Below, in pieces: positions 4,098 to 6,919 of a DNA stretch of 6,919 nt; the first letter of the stretch is position 1, and each line of letters opens with the position of its first letter. Both the position numbers and the translations under genes were made by a program. The stretch is from CAYLPT01 sp964385645 (lineage in GTDB: Bacteria > Armatimonadota > Hebobacteria > Hebobacterales > Hebobacteraceae). The stretch lies in the NCBI GenBank assembly GCA_964385645.1, contig CAYLPT010000205.1:1-6919 (forward strand). The letters run 5' to 3'. The notes beneath the pieces were generated by a model that worked only from the letters and a program-made list of their open reading frames with translations, was not told the origin of the DNA and did not search any database.

Positions 4098-6860
4098 ATG
4101 ACCACCAACCCCCTGGACAGCCAGTCCCGCCGCCTCGTCGCCTCCCCGCCCGACGAGGCGCCGGTCCGCAGCCCCTGGTCCCGGCCTTGGCCGGAGCTCT
4201 GCGAGGAGCTGGGCGTGGACCTTGAGGCCGGCCTCTCGTCCGAGGAGGTCGCCGAGCGCCAGCGCCGCTACGGCCTCAACCTCCTCCCCATCGCCCCCCC
4301 GAGGAGCGTCTGGGCAATCCTGGCCCAGCAATTCCGCAGCCTCATCGTCCTCCTGCTCGTCCTGGCCGCCGCCGTCTCCTTCGCCTTCTCCCAGTGGACC
4401 GAGGGCTTCGCCATCGCGGTGGTCATCTTCATCAACGCCGCCATCGGCTTCGTCACCGAGCTGCGCGCCACTCGCTCCATGGAGGCCCTACGGCGCCTCG
4501 GCACCGTGTCCGCGCGGGTCCGCCGTCAGGGCCGCACCCAGGAGGTGCCGGCATCCTCCCTGGTGCCCGGCGACGTGGTGCTCATCGAGGGCGGCGACAT
4601 CGTCCCCGCCGACCTCCGCCTGTGTCGCGGCTCCCGGCTGGAGGCCGACGAGTCGGCCCTCACCGGGGAGTCGGCGCCGGTCGGCAAGGGCGTGGCGCCC
4701 GTCGCCGAGTCCACACCCCTCGCCGAGCGCACCAGCCTCCTCTTCACTGGCACCGCCGTCACCCGAGGCTCCGGCGAGGGCGTCGTGGTCGCCACCGGGG
4801 CCGCCACGGAGCTCGGCCAGATCGCCGCCCTCGCCAGCGAGACCGAGCAGGAGCGCACCCCCCTCGAGCGCCGCCTCGACCAGTTCGGCCAGCGCCTGCT
4901 CGGCGTCACCCTCGGCATCGCCGCCGTCGTGGGCCTCAGCGGCGTCCTCCGCGGCCGCGAGCTCTTCCTGATGATCCAGACCGCCATCGCCCTCGCGGTA
5001 GCCACCATCCCCGAGGGACTCCCCATCGTCGCCACCACCGCCCTCGCCCGCGGCATGTGGCGCATGGCCCGCCGCAACGCCCTCGTCAACCGCCTCTCCG
5101 CCGTCGAGACCCTGGGCGCCACCACCGTCATCTGCACCGACAAGACTGGCACCCTCACCGAGAATCGCATGGCCGTCTCCACCCTTGTCCTGGAGGAGGG
5201 CCGGCTCGACCTGCGCCGCGGCGAGTTCCGCACAGAGGGTGGCGAGCGCGTCGATCCGGCCCAGGCCCCCGCCCTCCGGCAGGCGCTGGAGATCGCCGCC
5301 CTCTGTGCCGACGCCGCCCTCGATGCGGAGGCCGGCCCCAACCAGCCCGCCGCCATCGGCGACCCGATGGAGATCGCGCTGCTCCTCGCCGCCCGCCAGG
5401 CCGGCATACACCGGGAGGCCCTTCTCGCCGAGCAGCCCGAGGTCCGCGAAGAGGCCTTCGACCCCGACCTCAGGATGATGGCGACCTTCCATGAGCGCGC
5501 GGGCCGCTTCCGCATCGCCGTCAAGGGCGCGCCCGAGGCCGTCCTCGCCCGATCCCGGGTCGTCCTGCTCCCCGACGGGGAGCGCCCGCTCACCCCCGAG
5601 GTTCGCGCGCGCTGGCTCGAGGCCAACCGCCGCCTGGCCGAGGAAGGCTTCCGCGTCCTCGCTCTCGCCACGCGCTGGGTGAGCTCAGCGGAGGCGGCGC
5701 CCTACGAGGACCTAACCTTCGTCGGCCTGGTCGGCCTGCTCGACCCGCCCCGCGAGGACGTGCGCCTCGCCGTCGAGGCCTGCCGGCAGGCGGGCGTCCG
5801 CGTGGTCATGGTCACCGGCGACCAGGCCGCCACCGCCAGGAACGTCGCCGAGGCCGTCGGCCTCGCCGAGCCCGGCGCCGCGCAAGTCGTCGCCGGCGAC
5901 GAGCTCCGCCCCCTCGCCGACCTGCCCGAGCAGGAGCGCCGCCGCCTCCTCGAGGCCACCATCTTCGCCCGCGTCAGCCCGAGGCAGAAGCTCCACCTCG
6001 TGGACCTCCACCAGCACCACAACAACATCGTCGCCATGACCGGTGATGGGGTGAATGACGCGCCCGCCCTGAAGAAGTCCGACATCGGCGTCGCCATGGG
6101 CCTGCGCGGCACCCAGGTGGCCCGCGAGGCCGCCGACATGGTGCTGCTCGACGATTCCTTCAGCACCATCGTCTTCGCCCTCGAGCAGGGCCGCGTCATC
6201 TTCCGCAACATCCGCCGCTTCGTCCTCTACCTGCTCTCCTGCAACCTCTCCGAGGTCCTCATCGTCGGCCTCGCCTCCCTGCTTGACGCCCCCCTGCCCA
6301 TCCTCCCGCTCCAGATCCTCTTCCTCAACCTTGTCACCGACGTCTTCCCCGCCCTCGCGCTGGGGGTCGGCGAGAGCGAGAGCGCCGTCATGCGCCGCCC
6401 GCCTCGCGACCCCAGAGAGCCGATCCTCGCCGCCCGCCACTGGCGTGCCGTGGCGGGCTACGGGCTTCTCATCGCCGCCGCCGTGCTGCTCGCCCTCGGC
6501 CTCTCCCTCGCGGTGTACCACATGGAGGCCCCACGGGCCGTCACCGTCTCCTTCCTCACCCTCGCCTTCGCCCAGCTCTGGCACGCCTTCAACATGCGCG
6601 ACGCCGACTCCCGGCTGCTCAGCAACGACGTCGTCCGCAACCGCTACCTCTGGGGCGCCCTCGCCCTGTGCACGGGGCTGCTCCTCGCCGCCGTCTACCT
6701 CTCTCCCCTGGCCGGCGTGCTCAAGGTCGTCAACCCCGGCCGCGATGGCTGGCTCATCATCATCTCCATGAGCCTCACGCCTCTGCTCGTCGGCCAGCTC
6801 GGCAAGGTCCTCGCCGGCTCCCTTCGCCCAAGCTCTCGGGGACACGTCCCCGCCGGCTAG
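4098..6860 (+). CDS. P2A-type cation-transporting P-type ATPase (Ca2+-ATPase-like)
   Basis: Inner-membrane pump predicted to export Ca2+ (possibly Mn2+) using ATP. The 920-residue product is a full-length P2 ATPase: N-terminal cation-ATPase domain (about 28-75), TM1-2 (about 80-121), actuator domain with TGES (189-192), TM3-4 (about 265-314) with PEGLP at 305-309, phosphorylation motif DKTGT with Asp348, nucleotide-binding KGAPE (476-480), TGD (573-575), hinge GDGVND (649-654), and six C-terminal helices (about 706-904). Compared with SERCA, the ligands equivalent to Glu309, Asn768, Glu771, Asn796, Thr799 and Asp800 are present as Glu306, Asn716, Glu719, Asn744, Thr747 and Asp748. The TM8 position of Glu908 appears to be Gln826, so site I may be weakened and one ion per cycle is plausible. 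ATG 4098 is the only nearby ATG and sits just before the conserved domain; no strong Shine-Dalgarno precedes it. A TTG at 4008 would add 30 Pro-rich residues without family resemblance. Ion specificity is inferred; Na+ or Mn2+ cannot be excluded. Confidence 0.93.
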   Translation: MTTNPLDSQSRRLVASPPDEAPVRSPWSRPWPELCEELGVDLEAGLSSEEVAERQRRYGLNLLPIAPPRSVWAILAQQFRSLIVLLLVLAAAVSFAFSQWTEGFAIAVVIFINAAIGFVTELRATRSMEALRRLGTVSARVRRQGRTQEVPASSLVPGDVVLIEGGDIVPADLRLCRGSRLEADESALTGESAPVGKGVAPVAESTPLAERTSLLFTGTAVTRGSGEGVVVATGAATELGQIAALASETEQERTPLERRLDQFGQRLLGVTLGIAAVVGLSGVLRGRELFLMIQTAIALAVATIPEGLPIVATTALARGMWRMARRNALVNRLSAVETLGATTVICTDKTGTLTENRMAVSTLVLEEGRLDLRRGEFRTEGGERVDPAQAPALRQALEIAALCADAALDAEAGPNQPAAIGDPMEIALLLAARQAGIHREALLAEQPEVREEAFDPDLRMMATFHERAGRFRIAVKGAPEAVLARSRVVLLPDGERPLTPEVRARWLEANRRLAEEGFRVLALATRWVSSAEAAPYEDLTFVGLVGLLDPPREDVRLAVEACRQAGVRVVMVTGDQAATARNVAEAVGLAEPGAAQVVAGDELRPLADLPEQERRRLLEATIFARVSPRQKLHLVDLHQHHNNIVAMTGDGVNDAPALKKSDIGVAMGLRGTQVAREAADMVLLDDSFSTIVFALEQGRVIFRNIRRFVLYLLSCNLSEVLIVGLASLLDAPLPILPLQILFLNLVTDVFPALALGVGESESAVMRRPPRDPREPILAARHWRAVAGYGLLIAAAVLLALGLSLAVYHMEAPRAVTVSFLTLAFAQLWHAFNMRDADSRLLSNDVVRNRYLWGALALCTGLLLAAVYLSPLAGVLKVVNPGRDGWLIIISMSLTPLLVGQLGKVLAGSLRPSSRGHVPAG

Positions 6861-6919
6861 ATGCGGAGCATCTTGATCCCCAGCGCCATGAGGACGATCC
6901 CGCCCGCCAACTCCGCCCC
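6857..6919 (-). CDS. mntP: C-terminal end of a membrane protein, possibly an MntP-type manganese exporter (partial)
   Basis: Only the last 20 residues and the stop codon are visible: a hydrophobic stretch reading AELAGGIVLMALGIKMLRI before TAG at 6857-6859. An acidic residue, then GG, a hydrophobic run, G-x-K and a short tail is how MntP (DUF204) proteins typically end, after their second three-helix half. MntP exports Mn2+ across the inner membrane. The evidence is a short C-terminal pattern, so other small multi-helix transporters (LysE/CadD-like) remain possible. The gene is convergent with the P2A ATPase: the two TAG stop codons interlock in one CTAG, leaving no room for a terminator between them. 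If it is MntP, a second Mn2+/Ca2+-related exporter lies next to the pump. Confidence 0.5.
   Translation of the reverse strand, partial: GAELAGGIVLMALGIKMLRI

Noticed and set aside
4394..5494. Overlapping + strand frame (366 codons) inside the P2A ATPase gene
   Set aside because: The product is almost entirely Arg, Pro, His and Gly from an out-of-frame reading of a real gene; no start signal was seen.
4488..5671. Minus-strand frames antisense to the P2A ATPase
   Set aside because: They are Gly/Glu/Ala or Arg/Ser-rich shadows without motifs, opposite a gene with a complete set of P-type ATPase motifs.

Overview
The window is very GC-rich, compact DNA that looks chromosomal and bacterial. Start codons are ATG or GTG, and three of the four visible gene starts have good Shine-Dalgarno sequences. 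I cannot name the phylum. GC content, codon use and gene content would fit a high-GC environmental lineage (Chloroflexota, Actinomycetota, NC10/Rokubacteria-like or Deltaproteobacteria-like). No mobile element, CRISPR array, tRNA or rRNA gene is visible.

Layout, left to right. (1) 1-1664, minus strand: the first 554 residues of a CopB-type (P1B-3) copper/silver-exporting P-type ATPase with a His-rich N-terminus. Its C-terminal end lies off the left edge. (2) 1665-1925: 261 bp without a gene, holding several GC-rich hairpins and a short direct repeat. (3) 1926-3647, minus: a compact 573-residue alpha-glucan (glycogen/maltodextrin) phosphorylase. (4) 3737-3910, minus: a 57-residue two-helix membrane protein of the DUF1328/UPF0391 (YtjA-like) family, separated from the phosphorylase by 89 bp of strongly palindromic GC-rich DNA. 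(5) 3911-4097: a divergent intergenic region with a perfect 10-bp inverted repeat and a possible extended -10 promoter. (6) 4098-6860, plus: a complete 920-residue P2A (Ca2+-ATPase-like) cation pump. (7) 6857-6919, minus: the last 20 residues of a small membrane protein resembling the C-terminus of MntP-type manganese exporters. Its stop codon interlocks with the stop of the P2A pump inside one CTAG.

The genes suggest a metal-homeostasis and stress neighbourhood: a copper exporter, a Ca2+/Mn2+-like pump and perhaps a Mn2+ exporter, next to a reserve-glucan degrading enzyme and a small stress-type membrane protein. A joint role in metal or energy stress is inference; no regulator gene is visible. 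All recognisable proteins belong to known families, so I do not see a clearly new system. The most notable non-coding signals are the inverted repeat in the divergent promoter region, the palindromic spacers, and a C-rich bias of the + strand that holds regardless of gene direction.
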